From: Legionellales bacterium
GTDB taxonomy: Bacteria; Pseudomonadota; Gammaproteobacteria; UBA1113
NCBI GenBank assembly: GCA_002709565.1
Contig: PAPY01000002.1
Coordinates: 1-64,000 of the forward strand
Reading direction: 5' to 3'
Length of the DNA: 64,000 bases
Shown here: positions 44,242 to 54,915 of the stretch, piece by piece
How the letters are laid out: every line of letters begins with the position of its first letter
How positions within the stretch are numbered: position 1 is the stretch's first letter
Program-made: the position numbers and the translations under genes
The notes under the pieces: generated by a model
Told to the model about the DNA's origin: nothing
The model's input: the letters and a program-made list of their open reading frames with translations, nothing else
Databases searched by the model: none

Positions 44242-47200
44242 TTAAGCCTGATGTGGGTCGTCATCTAAATGCTTTGCTCGCTCGATTGCATCGGCAATTT
44301 CTTGCTCTAGTTCTTCATCGACAGTTTTCACTTTGGCAAATACCGCATAAACACTGGGGACGACGAACAATGAGAAAATAGTACCAATGGTCATACCACC
44401 AACAATGACATAACCAATTTGGTGGCGGGCATTGGCGCCGGCACCACTGGCAATTGCAAGGGGAACTGCCCCTAGTACCATTGCACCGGTGGTCATTAAG
44501 ATAGGACGTAGTCGCAGGGCAGCAGATTCGATGGCTGCGTCAACCTTATTCATGCCTTTTTCTTGCAATTGATTCGCGAATTCCACAATCAGAATACCGT
44601 GCTTGGCAATCAAACCCACCAGGGTTGTCAAACCGACCTGGCTATAGATATTCATGGTGCCGCCAAAGATCCGTAGCGTCAGTAATGCACCTGACAGCGT
44701 TAACGGTACAACGAACAGTACAATGAACGGGTCGCGATAACTTTCAAACTGTGCGGCTAGCACCAAGAAGATAATGATCAAGGCAAATACTAATACTGCA
44801 TTCATCGCCCCTTGGGCTTCGATGAATTGCCGAGCTTGGCCTGCTGTATCAAATTGCAAATCAGGGAAGTGTTGTTTGGTGTAATCTTCCAAGAACTTTA
44901 ATGCCTCACCCAAAGAATAACCCGGCGCCAGGTTGGCGTTCAACATAGCTGATGTCAACTGTTGGAAGTGATTCAAACTCTGCGGTTCAATGCGTTCTTC
45001 GACTTTGACAATATTGGATAATGGGACTAAATCACCGCTTTGAGCGCGGACATAGATATTATCAATATCTTTGGGGTTCGCTAGGTAGTTAAAGTTTTTA
45101 TCAAGCTCTGGGATCACGTAATAGGCACGGCCCTCAAGCGCGAACTGCACATCTTCGGGCGTACCGAACATGATGCCTAAGGCACTCGCAATTTCTTGGA
45201 TTGAAATGCCTAAGTCACCGGCTTTGTTGCGGTCGATTTCGACATGGACTTGGGGTTTGTCAAGTTTCATGTCCGTATCCATTCCCATGAAGCCCGGGTT
45301 TTGGTTGGCGGCTTTCATCAACTCTTGCATCGCCGCGTTTAATTCTTTGACCGCTTGATCTCCACCTTTGGCACTCTTCAACACGAACTGTAAGGGGAAG
45401 AAGCTACCAGCAGCAGGTAATGGCGGCGGCGTTATCGGAATGACTTTCAAACCAGGAATAGACCACAGTTTAGGGAATAAGTCTTGGCTGATTTGCATGG
45501 CGGAACGTTTACGGTCGCCCCATGGGATCAAGTTCAAGAACGAAATAGCAGAGTTCGCAGTATTATTCGGGAAGCCATTGATGATTCCGTAAGTGTCCCT
45601 TTCAGGAACATCCTCGAAGATAGGTTTAATCATGTCTGTGTAATGTTCAGTATATTTGATATTGCTAGAGGAGGGACCGGTAATATAGGTTAGTACCACC
45701 CCTTGGTCTTCCACAGGTGCTAATTCACTGGTGGTTGTTACAAACAAAAAGTATAAGGTTACATACAGGCCTAGAGCGACAAGAATCACAAGCCAGCGCA
45801 TCTTAACCACGGGCACCAGGATACTTTTGTAAGCGTGAACAATTTTCTCGAATACGACATCAATGTAATGGGCAAAGCCTTTTGCTTCGGGATCATAGGT
45901 CAAGATGCGCGAGCACATCATGGGGGACAACGTTAACGCCACAAAACCAGACACAATCACCGATGCGGCTAGGGTGAAGGCAAACTCACTGAATAAGATC
46001 CCCGTTAAACCACCAACGAACCCGATAGGTGCATAGACGGCCGCTAAAGTAATGGTCATGGCAATCACAGCAAAGCCAATTTCTCGCGCGCCTATAATTG
46101 AGGCGGGTATTGGGCCGAGACCTTCTTCCATGTGTCGGTGAATATTTTCGAGTACAACAATTGCGTCATCTACTACTAGACCGATAGCTAATACCCATGC
46201 CAGCAAGGTGATGGTGTTAATGCTGTAGTTCAGGGCCAACATGATGCCACACACACCGATAATGGATAGCGGGATAGTGATGAGGGGAATGATTACTGAG
46301 CGAATAGATCCCAAGAATAAAAAGATCACTAGCATCACGAAGATTGAGGCTTCAATCATTGTGTCGTAGACCTCAGAAATCGATTCTGAAATAAATAGCG
46401 ATGTATCATAGACAATGTTAGCCTTGATGCCATCCGGTAGCTGGGACTGTATCTGAGGCATGATTTTGTCGACTTCTTGAGAAACCGCTAAAGGATTGGC
46501 ATCGGACTGGGGAATGATCCCTACAACGGTGGTTTTTTTGCCGTTGATGATGGCTGAACTGCTGTAGTTTTCAGCACCCATAATGGCTTCGCCGATATCA
46601 CTCAAACGCACAATATGGCCATCGACTGTTTTAATGACCATGCGATTGAACTGGTCTGCCGTCGACATATCAGTATTGGCAGTAATATTATATTCCTGGA
46701 AGCGGCCTTCAAGTTTACCAGTGGCAGCTTGTAGGTTATGGGTTTTGAGTGCGGTCATGACATCATTGGGAGTGATGCCAAGAGATGCCATCCGCTCAGT
46801 ATCAAGGTTTAACCGCATCGCATATTCACGTTCACCGAGAATTTCTGCTTCAGAGACACCGTCTAGGGTCTGTAATTGCGGTTGTACGACCCGCAGCAAA
46901 AAGTCCGTTACCGCTTCTTCACCCATGGTATCACTGTTGAAAGCGATATAGACTGTGGGGCTGGCATTCGGGTCTTGTTTAGAGATAACCGGATCTTGAA
47001 TATCTTTTGGCAACATCCAACGCACGGAAGACACTTGGTTACCAACGTCAGTAACCCCAGTCTCAATAGGATAACCCAACTGCAAATTCACGGTAATGCG
47101 GCTGGTGTTTTGGACGTTGGTAGAAGTCATGTAGTCAATACCATCAATACTACCAATGGCATTCTCTAATGGTGTCGAGACAAAACCAGACATTAACTCG

Positions 47201-47367
47201 GCACTGGCACCAGGGTAGGAGGTTGTCACAGTCACTACACTGGTTTCGATCATGGGGTATTGCCGTACAGGCATTTGCACAAAGGCAACAATCCCGATAA
47301 CGAGGACAAGTAGACTTAAAGCGCTGGCAAAAACCGGACGGCGAATAAAGACGTCAGTAAAATTCAT
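44242..47367 (-). CDS. RND multidrug efflux transporter (AcrB/MexB superfamily)
   Basis: 1041 residues with the 12-helix RND layout. The start [14 protein letters not shown] is typical of the family. The proton-relay Asp pair lies in [17 protein letters not shown] on TM4, and the C-terminal TM motif is [23 protein letters not shown] (quoted in pieces). Two large periplasmic porter loops are present. The sequence is of the single-subunit MexW/AcrB-like type rather than a heavy-metal pump. Its adaptor lies 9 nt upstream; no outer membrane channel gene is adjacent, so TolC is probably shared. Confidence 0.95.
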   Translation of the reverse strand: MNFTDVFIRRPVFASALSLLVLVIGIVAFVQMPVRQYPMIETSVVTVTTSYPGASAELMSGFVSTPLENAIGSIDGIDYMTSTNVQNTSRITVNLQLGYPIETGVTDVGNQVSSVRWMLPKDIQDPVISKQDPNASPTVYIAFNSDTMGEEAVTDFLLRVVQPQLQTLDGVSEAEILGEREYAMRLNLDTERMASLGITPNDVMTALKTHNLQAATGKLEGRFQEYNITANTDMSTADQFNRMVIKTVDGHIVRLSDIGEAIMGAENYSSSAIINGKKTTVVGIIPQSDANPLAVSQEVDKIMPQIQSQLPDGIKANIVYDTSLFISESISEVYDTMIEASIFVMLVIFLFLGSIRSVIIPLITIPLSIIGVCGIMLALNYSINTITLLAWVLAIGLVVDDAIVVLENIHRHMEEGLGPIPASIIGAREIGFAVIAMTITLAAVYAPIGFVGGLTGILFSEFAFTLAASVIVSGFVALTLSPMMCSRILTYDPEAKGFAHYIDVVFEKIVHAYKSILVPVVKMRWLVILVALGLYVTLYFLFVTTTSELAPVEDQGVVLTYITGPSSSNIKYTEHYTDMIKPIFEDVPERDTYGIINGFPNNTANSAISFLNLIPWGDRKRSAMQISQDLFPKLWSIPGLKVIPITPPPLPAAGSFFPLQFVLKSAKGGDQAVKELNAAMQELMKAANQNPGFMGMDTDMKLDKPQVHVEIDRNKAGDLGISIQEIASALGIMFGTPEDVQFALEGRAYYVIPELDKNFNYLANPKDIDNIYVRAQSGDLVPLSNIVKVEERIEPQSLNHFQQLTSAMLNANLAPGYSLGEALKFLEDYTKQHFPDLQFDTAGQARQFIEAQGAMNAVLVFALIIIFLVLAAQFESYRDPFIVLFVVPLTLSGALLTLRIFGGTMNIYSQVGLTTLVGLIAKHGILIVEFANQLQEKGMNKVDAAIESAALRLRPILMTTGAMVLGAVPLAIASGAGANARHQIGYVIVGGMTIGTIFSLFVVPSVYAVFAKVKTVDEELEQEIADAIERAKHLDDDPHQA

Positions 47368-47376
47368 CCTCTATCC

Positions 47377-48603
47377 TTAATTTCCGTTATTATTGTTGTT
47401 GGTATCAGGCTTGTTGACACCATTCGTTGATGCTGGCGGGGTTGAGGCCTGTTGTTGTGCATCGACCTTGCCATTGGGGGCACTATTGTCGCCTTGCTTG
47501 TCGGCATCAGATGCCTCGTCAACATCAGCGGCACTGCTGCCAGGTTGTTGGCTTTTGGCCAAGATCACTGGCGCACCATTGGTGAGCTTGAGTTGACCGG
47601 CAATGACAACTAAGTCGCCGGCTTTGAGACCATCAGTGACTTCAATTAAATTGCCGCGACGCAGGCCTGTTTTGACATTGGCTTTTTGGGCTTTGCCATC
47701 AATAACTTTATAGACTGAATTACCTTGGGTGCTATAGTCAATCGCTGTTTGTGGCACGACAACTACATCATGAGGCGTGCCAGCATACAAGGTTAAATCA
47801 ACAAATAATCCGGGTAAGAGTTTATGTTGAGGGTTAGGCACTTTGGCTCGCACAGAGAGTGAACGAGTTTTGGGATTGATGGCAGAATCAAAAGCATAAA
47901 CAATGCCTTTGTATGTTTTGTTCGGTTCAGAGCTAGGGCTTATTTCCACGACTTGTCCCAACGCTAATTCATTTAAAAATGTCTCGGGTACAGTAAACTG
48001 TACCCGGATAGGGTCAAGCTCTTGTAAAGATACGATAGCTTCACCTGCACTGACGTGGGCACCTAAATTAACTTGTCGCAGCCCGACCATACCGCTGAAG
48101 TCAGCAGTGATGTTGTGTTGTTCAAGCTGAGCTTTGGTGGCTTCAACATCCGCTTGGCGTTGTTGCAGGGTGGAGGAAAGATTGTCATATTCCTGGCGAG
48201 AAATGACTCGTTTAGCGTATAACTCATCGCCACGCTCAAAATCTAATTTGGCAAGTTCAAGGGCTGCTTCATTTTGCTTCAACTGAGCTTGCAGAATATC
48301 TGGGTAAATTTGAACCAGAGGATCCCCTTTCTTCACATAGGTGCCGTCTTCAAAATAAATCTTGGTAATGCGACCAGAGACTTCAGGTTTAACAATGATC
48401 CCCTTGAAGGCTGACATGGTACCGGTAGCGGTGATTTGATCCAACCATTTTTGCTGTTGTGCGGTAAAGGTTTGCACAACTGTTGGTGGCATTTGGCCTT
48501 GCTTGGTTTCTTTTTGTTCACTAAAGAGGAAATGTTTGATGCTGTAGCCGGCGCCAGCCAAAATGGCGAGCAGCACAATGATTGTTATGGTTCGTTTCAA
48601 CAT
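47377..48603 (-). CDS. RND efflux periplasmic adaptor (AcrA/MFP family)
   Basis: 408 residues. An N-terminal membrane anchor (about 5-25) precedes the lipoyl half-motifs (GRITKIYFEDGTYVKKGDPL and later MVGLRQVNLGAHVSAGEAI). Between them is a short coiled-coil hairpin (about 110-165). The beta-barrel and membrane-proximal domains follow, and a long Ser/Asn/Gln tail (about 365-408, ending in an Asn run) is probably disordered. Links the pump to the outer membrane channel. First gene of the pump operon; 48604-48789 upstream should hold the promoter. Confidence 0.94.
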   Translation of the reverse strand: MLKRTITIIVLLAILAGAGYSIKHFLFSEQKETKQGQMPPTVVQTFTAQQQKWLDQITATGTMSAFKGIIVKPEVSGRITKIYFEDGTYVKKGDPLVQIYPDILQAQLKQNEAALELAKLDFERGDELYAKRVISRQEYDNLSSTLQQRQADVEATKAQLEQHNITADFSGMVGLRQVNLGAHVSAGEAIVSLQELDPIRVQFTVPETFLNELALGQVVEISPSSEPNKTYKGIVYAFDSAINPKTRSLSVRAKVPNPQHKLLPGLFVDLTLYAGTPHDVVVVPQTAIDYSTQGNSVYKVIDGKAQKANVKTGLRRGNLIEVTDGLKAGDLVVIAGQLKLTNGAPVILAKSQQPGSSAADVDEASDADKQGDNSAPNGKVDAQQQASTPPASTNGVNKPDTNNNNNGN

Positions 48604-48789
48604 AAACTTGTGTACACCTTATATGAAGACTCTAAAGAGTTGATTCTTAATGCTGTCAAGTTATGGTAGTTGAGTCAAGCTTTCACCGCTTGCGGGGCAG
48701 AAATCAGTGAGGTGTTTACATTAACTTTACGTATGATATTTGCCTATTCGCCGACAGAGTGTTCTAGTTGACTACAAACCGAACAGCGG

Positions 48790-49638
48790 TCATTTGTCGA
48801 GCTTCAAATAGCGTGTCGTATCAATGATAGCTTCGCGCTCGTTAAAACTTACCAATTGCTCTTGAACGCTGGCACTGTCACCATGCTGTTTAATTGCCTG
48901 TAATGCCATTTGCATACTATGAATTGCTGCCCGTTGTAAATCAGAGGGGATAATCACCACGCGATAGCCAAGGGCTTGTAGTTTATCCGTTGGCACTAAG
49001 GGTGTTTTGCCACCGTAAAACATATTAATTAATTTGGGTGCTTTGATGTGTTTTGCGATGAGTTCAATATGCTCTTCTGACTGCGGAGCTTCGACAAAAA
49101 TCATATCCGCACCCGCCTCAACGTAGTGTTGCGCCCGTTCAAGGGCTGGCTCAAAGCCTTCTACCGCAATTGCGTCAGTGCGGGCTATGACAGTAAAGTG
49201 GGGGTCGTGTTGCGCATCTTTGGCGACTTTGATTTTTTGGACCATTTCGTCTGTGCTGACTAAGGTTTTATTGTCTAAGTGACCGCAACGCTTGGGGAAG
49301 ACTTGATCTTCAAGATGCAAGGCACTCACGCCAATACGCTCAAAGGTTTTCACCGTGCGTTGGACATTGATGACATTGCCAAAACCCGTATCCGCATCGG
49401 CAATAATCGGGGTATTTGTCACTTCCACCATGTGTTGCAAACGGCTACACACCTCAGCAAAGCTGATTAAACCAATATCTGGGAATCCACAGGAGCGGGC
49501 GATGGCACCGCCACTGGCATAAATCGCATTAAAACCGGCTTGCTCCACCAGACGGGCAGACAAACCATCAAAAGCTCCCGGGGCAATGATGAGTTCATCG
49601 CTATGGATCAAATGGTGTAGTTGGGCATTTAAACTCAT
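48790..49638 (-). CDS. PEP mutase/isocitrate lyase superfamily enzyme (PrpB-like)
   Basis: 282 residues of the TIM-barrel superfamily. The motifs are YASGGAIA, DADTGFGN (metal-binding Asp pair), LEDQVFPKRCGHL (KRCGH, with the catalytic Cys seen in lyases) and VIARTDA. Methylisocitrate lyase PrpB and oxaloacetate decarboxylases share these; the KRCGH loop favours lyase activity. No prpC or prpD is nearby. It overlaps the asparaginase gene by 4 nt, so it is in an operon with ansA and glnD. Confidence 0.85.
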   Translation of the reverse strand: MSLNAQLHHLIHSDELIIAPGAFDGLSARLVEQAGFNAIYASGGAIARSCGFPDIGLISFAEVCSRLQHMVEVTNTPIIADADTGFGNVINVQRTVKTFERIGVSALHLEDQVFPKRCGHLDNKTLVSTDEMVQKIKVAKDAQHDPHFTVIARTDAIAVEGFEPALERAQHYVEAGADMIFVEAPQSEEHIELIAKHIKAPKLINMFYGGKTPLVPTDKLQALGYRVVIIPSDLQRAAIHSMQMALQAIKQHGDSASVQEQLVSFNEREAIIDTTRYLKLDK

Positions 49639-50648
49639 GGGGTTAATTCTCCTCGCAGATTGGTTTGCATCTGGGTTTTGATAGTTTCAATATTGTCATA
49701 TTTACTGAATAAATAATGTAGTTTAGTGATGGCGGACTCTGCGGTCATATCAAAGCCACTGATTATGCCGATATCTTTTAAAGCGCGCCCGGTGGGGTAG
49801 CTGTCCATGTTGACATTGGCTATCGCGCATTGACTGGTGTTAACAATCACCACACCTCGGTTCGTGGCAGCAGTAAGGATATCAACTAATGATTGATTAA
49901 CAACCGGCGCATTACCAATGCCGTAGGTTTCCATCACTAAAGCTTGGATGGGCTGGTCAAGAATATTATTCAATACTCGACTGTCTAAGCCTGGGAACAA
50001 ACGAATATGAGCAAGTTGGGTATTCTTGATGGCTTGCACTGACAAGGGCTTGCTTACCTTGCTAAACTGGCAATCATCTCGAAGATTAAGGGCTAATGCT
50101 ACCTCGCCAATAGCGGGATAATTCACCGAATCAAAGGCATGGTAACTGTTGGCATTGGTTTTTTGGCAACGATTACCGCGGTAGAGTTTATTATCAAAAA
50201 ACACACAGACTTCATGAAGTTCAGGTTTGCACGCAAATAATAGAGCGCCGATTAAATTTTCCCGGGCATCCGTGTGGGCTTCAATCAAAGGCACCTGAGA
50301 GCCGGTGAACACGACGGGTTTCGCTAAGTTCTCCAACATAAATGATAATGCCGACGCACTGTAGGCCATGGTGTCTGTGCCGTGTAACACAATGAAACCA
50401 TCGTAGTCATCATAATGCTCAGCAATGTCATCAGCTATTTGTTGCCAATTGGCAGGGGACATGTCCGCAGAGTCAATGATGGGTTCGTATTCATGAACCG
50501 TAAAGTCAGGCATGTCGTCATGTTGCAGTGCTTGCATGGTTTGCATTTGCTGGGTGAGTGAGCCTGGTGCAGGCACATACCCCATGTCTGAGCGTTGCAT
50601 GCCAATGGTGCCGCCGGTATAAGCAATGTAAATGTTTGGTTTTGTCAT
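49635..50648 (-). CDS. ansA: Cytoplasmic (type I) L-asparaginase
   Basis: 337 residues without a signal peptide. The two catalytic Thr motifs are visible: IAYTGGTIGM near the N-terminus and VLHGTDTMAYSA (Thr, Asp; about residues 87-98). This is the low-affinity housekeeping enzyme hydrolysing asparagine to aspartate and ammonia. It overlaps both neighbours by 4 nt (ATGA), coupled to glnD upstream. Confidence 0.94.
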   Translation of the reverse strand: MTKPNIYIAYTGGTIGMQRSDMGYVPAPGSLTQQMQTMQALQHDDMPDFTVHEYEPIIDSADMSPANWQQIADDIAEHYDDYDGFIVLHGTDTMAYSASALSFMLENLAKPVVFTGSQVPLIEAHTDARENLIGALLFACKPELHEVCVFFDNKLYRGNRCQKTNANSYHAFDSVNYPAIGEVALALNLRDDCQFSKVSKPLSVQAIKNTQLAHIRLFPGLDSRVLNNILDQPIQALVMETYGIGNAPVVNQSLVDILTAATNRGVVIVNTSQCAIANVNMDSYPTGRALKDIGIISGFDMTAESAITKLHYLFSKYDNIETIKTQMQTNLRGELTP

Positions 50649-53278
50649 GCGTTATCCAAATAATCACAGATGGTTTTGCTGAGTTTTTCTTTGTCATCAT
50701 CAGTAAGCATAGCATTATCTTCTTGCCGCGTGATAAAGAACACATCCTCAACCCGTTCGCCCATGGTGGCAATTTTGGCATTTTGTAGGTGAATATCACA
50801 TTGCATTAGGGATATGCCGATACGGGCTAGCAGCCCGGGACGGTCAGGGCTGATAACCTCCATGATAGTGCATTGACGGCGACCATCATCCCGAAAGTTT
50901 ACCGTCGTTGGGTAGGCAAAATGTCGCAGACGACGGGATGTCCGACGGCGGCTAATAGAGGGTGGATTAGCGCTGGCAAGGCTGTATTGTAAGCGTTTTT
51001 CAATCAAATCAATTTGTTCTTTACCTCTGATCTTTTTGCCGTGTTCATCGATAATAACAAACGTTTCGAGGATACTGCCCGTATGAGTTGCCACGATTTG
51101 TGCTTCGACAATATTCATATTCAACAAGCTCAACTGCGCTGTGGTATTAGCAAAGGCATAGTCTTGGTCTGCTAAACATACTACAACCTCAGTGCCCCCG
51201 TGTTTTGTGATAGGATTTATGCTGACTATCGGTTTATTGTCGAAGGCTAGCAGTTGTTTGGTATGCCAGGCGATGGTTTTGGGGGTGTTTTGTAAAAAAT
51301 AATGCCATTCCCAGCGAACCCATTGGGTGGTGATAGGGCTATGATCAATTTCATCGGCCTCGAGGCGCGCTATAGCAGCTTCTTGGCGTAGACTGACTAG
51401 CTTGGCTTTCTCGACGCGCGCGGATTCTTTCTCGAATAGTTTTGCGCAGGATTTATAGAGTTGAGCGAGCAAGGAATTCTTCCAACTGTTCCACAATGTT
51501 GGATTAGTTGCTTGGATATCTGCGACTGTTAACAAATACAAACTATTTAAATACAACGGGTTGCCCACTTTGGCGGCAAATTCAGCAATAACTTCGGGAT
51601 CATAAATATCCATGCGTTGTGCAGTGAGAGACATTAACAAATGATTCTCTACTAACCAATGTAATAAGGCGGTATCTTCCTTGCTAATATGATTACGATG
51701 ACAAAAACTTTCAACTTCCTCAGCACCTAGTTCTGAATGATCCCCCCCTTGACCTTTAGCGATGTCATGAAACAGGGCGGCCAAGTACAAAATCTCTCGC
51801 CGTGGATATTCCTGAATGAGTTTAGCGCATAAAGGTACTTCATCAGCGCTCTCGGGTAATGTAAAACGATAGATATTTTGAATCACGAACAGCAAGTGCT
51901 GATCCACAGTATAGACGTGGAATAAATCATATTGCATGGAACCAATAATCTTGGCAAACGCCGGCAAGAAGTTACCTAGCACCCCATAACGATTCATGCG
52001 CTGCAAACAACGGTAAACATTACCCGGAGATTGTAGCATTTGCATGAAGAATTGTTGATTCTCTTTAGCGAGGCGAAAAGGCTTGTCAATTAAGTGACGG
52101 TTTTGACGAATTAACCGGATAGTAGCGGCGCGCACGCCTTTAATGTGGGGATGTTGTGACATCAACAAAAAGACTTCCAATAGGGCACTGGGGTGGTCAT
52201 GGAAAACTTCTGTATGGGTCACCTCGATATAATCGTTATAAATTTGAAACCGGTCATTCAATGGCAAAATTTCTGGGGTTAATTCTTCTCGCAAAATAGC
52301 TTCGCGGAAGAATTGCAGCAACATGTCATTTAATTCGTTAAGGCGTTTCACGGTGCGGTAGTAAGCTTTCATGAATTGTTCGATGGCTAATTCATTTTCA
52401 TCGTCGTTATAACCAAATTGCTCGGCTAAGACTTTTTGGTAATCAAACAGCAAACGTTCTTCACTGCGTTTTGTGTGTAAATGCAAGGCATATCGAATAC
52501 GCCATAACACATGCTGTCCTTGACGAAGGTTTTGGTATTCACCTTTGCTCAAAAAACCATGGTCTACCAATTCATGCAAGTGATCACAGTGGAAATGCCG
52601 TTTCGCAATCCAGGCAATGGTTTGAATATCCCTCAGCCCACCAGGGCCTTCTTTGATATTGGGTTCAAGGTTATAACTGGTGCCGCCGTATTTTTCGTAA
52701 CGTTGTTTTTGCTCCAGCAGTTTGGCTTCAAAAAAGCTTTTGGCGTCCCAGAGCTTATCGGGGTGTAGTGCCTCACGAGCCTCAGCATACAAATCTTCAT
52801 TACCGTCTAACAATCGTGTTTCAAGTAAACTTGTCATCATCAGGCTATCTTCGCGGCATGCTTGTAGAGTATCCGCTAAATCTCGCACACTGTGCCCGAC
52901 CCGTAGGCGCATATCCCACAGCAAGCGCATAAATTCCGCCAAAGCCTGTTCATCGGCGGCACTGAGGGATTGTTTGGTCAGGATCAACAAGTCGATATCC
53001 GAGTAGGGATGTAATTCCCCACGGCCGTAACCGCCGGTGGCAATCAGACAGGCATCAAGCTTTTTGTCTAGGTCGAAATACTCCCAGGCCTGGATCAGCA
53101 ATTGGTCAATGAGCCAGGTATGTTGCTGGACCAATTCCAGTACTGGCTCTTTGGCAAAAAATGCCTCTGCCAATAAGCTCTGTCCGGCTTGTAGCGTCTG
53201 TTTAAACACAGGTAATGCCGGATATTGGCCTAATTGTTGTTGAAAGGCTTCTTGGTCAAATAAATCCAAGCGTTTCAT
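50645..53278 (-). CDS. glnD: PII uridylyltransferase/uridylyl-removing enzyme
   Basis: 877 residues, full length. Domains in order: a nucleotidyltransferase with GGYGRGELHPYSDIDLLIL (Asp pair), a GlnD linker, an HD hydrolase with ALFHDIAKGQGGDHSELG, and two C-terminal ACT domains that sense glutamine. GlnD modifies PII protein and sets nitrogen assimilation. In many gammaproteobacteria map lies between glnD and rpsB; here it does not. Confidence 0.96.
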   Translation of the reverse strand: MKRLDLFDQEAFQQQLGQYPALPVFKQTLQAGQSLLAEAFFAKEPVLELVQQHTWLIDQLLIQAWEYFDLDKKLDACLIATGGYGRGELHPYSDIDLLILTKQSLSAADEQALAEFMRLLWDMRLRVGHSVRDLADTLQACREDSLMMTSLLETRLLDGNEDLYAEAREALHPDKLWDAKSFFEAKLLEQKQRYEKYGGTSYNLEPNIKEGPGGLRDIQTIAWIAKRHFHCDHLHELVDHGFLSKGEYQNLRQGQHVLWRIRYALHLHTKRSEERLLFDYQKVLAEQFGYNDDENELAIEQFMKAYYRTVKRLNELNDMLLQFFREAILREELTPEILPLNDRFQIYNDYIEVTHTEVFHDHPSALLEVFLLMSQHPHIKGVRAATIRLIRQNRHLIDKPFRLAKENQQFFMQMLQSPGNVYRCLQRMNRYGVLGNFLPAFAKIIGSMQYDLFHVYTVDQHLLFVIQNIYRFTLPESADEVPLCAKLIQEYPRREILYLAALFHDIAKGQGGDHSELGAEEVESFCHRNHISKEDTALLHWLVENHLLMSLTAQRMDIYDPEVIAEFAAKVGNPLYLNSLYLLTVADIQATNPTLWNSWKNSLLAQLYKSCAKLFEKESARVEKAKLVSLRQEAAIARLEADEIDHSPITTQWVRWEWHYFLQNTPKTIAWHTKQLLAFDNKPIVSINPITKHGGTEVVVCLADQDYAFANTTAQLSLLNMNIVEAQIVATHTGSILETFVIIDEHGKKIRGKEQIDLIEKRLQYSLASANPPSISRRRTSRRLRHFAYPTTVNFRDDGRRQCTIMEVISPDRPGLLARIGISLMQCDIHLQNAKIATMGERVEDVFFITRQEDNAMLTDDDKEKLSKTICDYLDNA

Positions 53279-53442
53279 GGTATACGTCCTAACCGCTGGG
53301 TCACTGAGTCATTACAGTGAAGGCTACGTATCACTGCTGGATGAACATAACGTGAAGCGCTGGTGGTTGCAAGGGAAGGGTATAGCAGGTCAAAAATAAC
53401 TCTAAAGCGGGTATGTTTAGAGCGATTGCGGGTTTTGCGGTA

Positions 53443-53481
53443 AATTTGCGACGCAAATGCGCCGCATTTGAGTCGCAAATT
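53443..53481. repeat. 19-bp near-perfect palindrome
   Basis: Arms AATTTGCGACGCAAATGCG (53443-53461) and CGCATTTGAGTCGCAAATT (53463-53481) pair at 18 of 19 positions around one base. The TTTGCGA/TCGCAAA half-sites recall the TTGCG palindrome before the AAA ATPase at 4144. It lies within the 5' part of the gene remnant below. Confidence 0.85.
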
Positions 53482-53614
53482 CCTCGCAATTTCCCAGCAC
53501 TTGGCAATCAGCAATGACACCGCACTGCGTGAATTACAGGCTTTGATTCAGCAAGGACTCGTCACTAAGTCCGGAACAGGCAAGGCCACGGTATATAAGT
53601 TGAAAGCCGTCTAA
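53444..53614 (+). pseudogene. Winged-helix C-terminal remnant of a Fic- or AlbA_2-type protein
   Basis: A 56-codon frame, bounded by TAA at 53441 and TAA at 53612, has no start codon. It encodes AISNDTALRELQALIQQGLV and a KATVYKLKAV ending. This is the typical terminal winged helix (NDTA-R-L recognition helix, then a wing with a G-x-T-x-Y-x-L strand) of Fic proteins and of solitary ATP-binding proteins of accessory regions. The catalytic part is missing. It is a decayed relic in the 580-bp gap between glnD and rpsB; 53279-53440 shows nothing else. Confidence 0.65.
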
Positions 53615-53628
53615 ATTCGGCGCATGTC

Positions 53629-53660
53629 TTGCTATTAGCCTCCTATCTATGGTATAAAGC
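53629..53660 (+). promoter_or_regulatory. Possible rpsB promoter and leader
   Basis: TTGCTA and TATAAA are spaced by 18 bp, about 200 bp ahead of rpsB. A hairpin of AGAAATCCCC and GGGGTTTTCT arms follows at 53672-53699. The remaining leader (53700-53860) is rich in GC pairing blocks; in gammaproteobacteria the rpsB leader RNA binds S2 for autoregulation. Motif match only. Confidence 0.4.
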
Positions 53661-53860
53661 CCTCCAAATCTAGAAATCCCCCAATTTTAGGGGTTTTCTG
53701 GGCGGTAAGGGCTGCACAGCCTCGTACCAAAATAGTCACACATGCTGACACATGGCCTAGGGTGCCTTCGGGTTGGGTCATGGAGCATGTGGAAGTTTAA
53801 CCCTGTTCAGCAGCGTAGGCCCTGTGGTCCGTGCTGGGCAATAACACGAAAGGTGTTTAT

Positions 53861-54850
53861 ATGACCGTTAGTATGCGTTCTCTCCTCGAAGCTGGTGTGC
53901 ACTTTGGCCACCGTACCTGTGACCGTAATCCCAAAATGGAAGATTATATCTTCGGTAACCGTAACCGAGTTAGTATCATTAATCTCGAAAAAACCTTACC
54001 CATGCTGAAAGATGCCTTGAATATGGTCAGCAAAGTGGCTGCCAATCGCGGCAAAGTTTTATTCGTCGGTACCAAATATGCAGCCCAAGACGTGATCCGT
54101 GAGCAAGCGGAACGTTGTGGCATGCCTTATGTGAATCACCGTTGGTTAGGTGGGATGTTGACGAACTACAAAACAGTCCGTCAATCTATCAAACGCCTCA
54201 AAGAACTCGAAAAAATGCAAGAAGATGGCTATTTCGAAAAGCTCATCAAGAAAGAAGCGTTAAGCCTCATGCGCGAAACCGAAAAGCTAGAACGCAGTAT
54301 CGGTGGTATCAAACACATGGGTGGTTTGCCTGATGCGTTGTTCGTTATCGATGTAGGCAACGAAAAAATTGCCGTCAAAGAAGCACAACGTTTAGGTATT
54401 CCTGTCGTTGGTATCGTAGATACTAATAACAACCCTGATGGTATTGACTATATTGTTCCTGGTAATGATGACGCGATTCGTGCCATTAACCTTTATGCTG
54501 GTGCGGCTGCAGATGTGATCTTAGAAGCAAAAGAAAGCATCGCAACTGAAACTCGCATCGAAGAAGAAGCGGAAGCCAAAAAACCAGCGGCGAAAAAGCC
54601 TGCGGCAAAAAAACCAGCAGCCAAAAAAGCTAAAGCAGATGTTGAGAAAGCAGAGCCTAAAGCCAAAGCTGAACCCAAAGCTAAAGCAGAGCCTAAAGCT
54701 AAAGCTGAACCTAAAGCTAAAGCTGAACCCAAAGCCAAAGCTGAACCTAAAGCTAAAGCTGAACCTAAGGCTAAAGCTGAGCCTAAAGCCAAAGCTGAAT
54801 CTAAAGCTAAAGCAGCCTCTGATGCCGGTGACGCTGCGGCAGGCGAATAA
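53861..54850 (+). CDS. rpsB: 30S ribosomal protein S2 with long repetitive C-terminal tail
   Basis: 329 residues from the ATG at 53861 (AGGTG Shine-Dalgarno); an upstream in-frame codon adds 10 doubtful residues. Residues ~1-230 are a normal S2 ([55 protein letters not shown] in parts). Bacterial S2 usually ends near 240 residues. Here about 90 more follow: three PAAKK units, then eight AEPKAK hexapeptides and one AESKAK, ending DAAAGE. First gene of the rpsB-tsf operon. Confidence 0.95.
   Translation: MTVSMRSLLEAGVHFGHRTCDRNPKMEDYIFGNRNRVSIINLEKTLPMLKDALNMVSKVAANRGKVLFVGTKYAAQDVIREQAERCGMPYVNHRWLGGMLTNYKTVRQSIKRLKELEKMQEDGYFEKLIKKEALSLMRETEKLERSIGGIKHMGGLPDALFVIDVGNEKIAVKEAQRLGIPVVGIVDTNNNPDGIDYIVPGNDDAIRAINLYAGAAADVILEAKESIATETRIEEEAEAKKPAAKKPAAKKPAAKKAKADVEKAEPKAKAEPKAKAEPKAKAEPKAKAEPKAKAEPKAKAEPKAKAEPKAKAESKAKAASDAGDAAAGE
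54649..54810 (+). repeat. 18-bp tandem repeats encoding AEPKAK in rpsB
   Basis: Nine consecutive 18-bp units (GCTGAACCTAAAGCTAAA-like) differ mainly at third positions. An upstream block of 15-bp PAAKK units (about 54577-54635) precedes them. Such arrays change length by slippage. Confidence 0.9.
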
Positions 54851-54862
54851 TCTACTAGTACC

Positions 54863-54883
54863 GGCTGGGGTTCAACCCCAGCC
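54863..54883 (+). terminator. Intercistronic hairpin between rpsB and tsf
   Basis: GGCTGGGG TTCAA CCCCAGCC is a perfect 8-bp stem followed by ATTTAACTT, a poor T-tract. E. coli has a partial terminator at this position that lowers tsf relative to rpsB; a similar attenuating role is likely. Confidence 0.75.
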
Positions 54884-54915
54884 ATTTAACTTACGATGAA
54901 ACGAGGAAATGAATA

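Noticed and set aside
54493-54885. 130-codon minus-strand frame of Ala/Leu/Gly/Ser repeats
   Set aside because: It is the mirror of the AEPKAK repeats of rpsB; codon periodicity and gene order make the plus strand the coding one.
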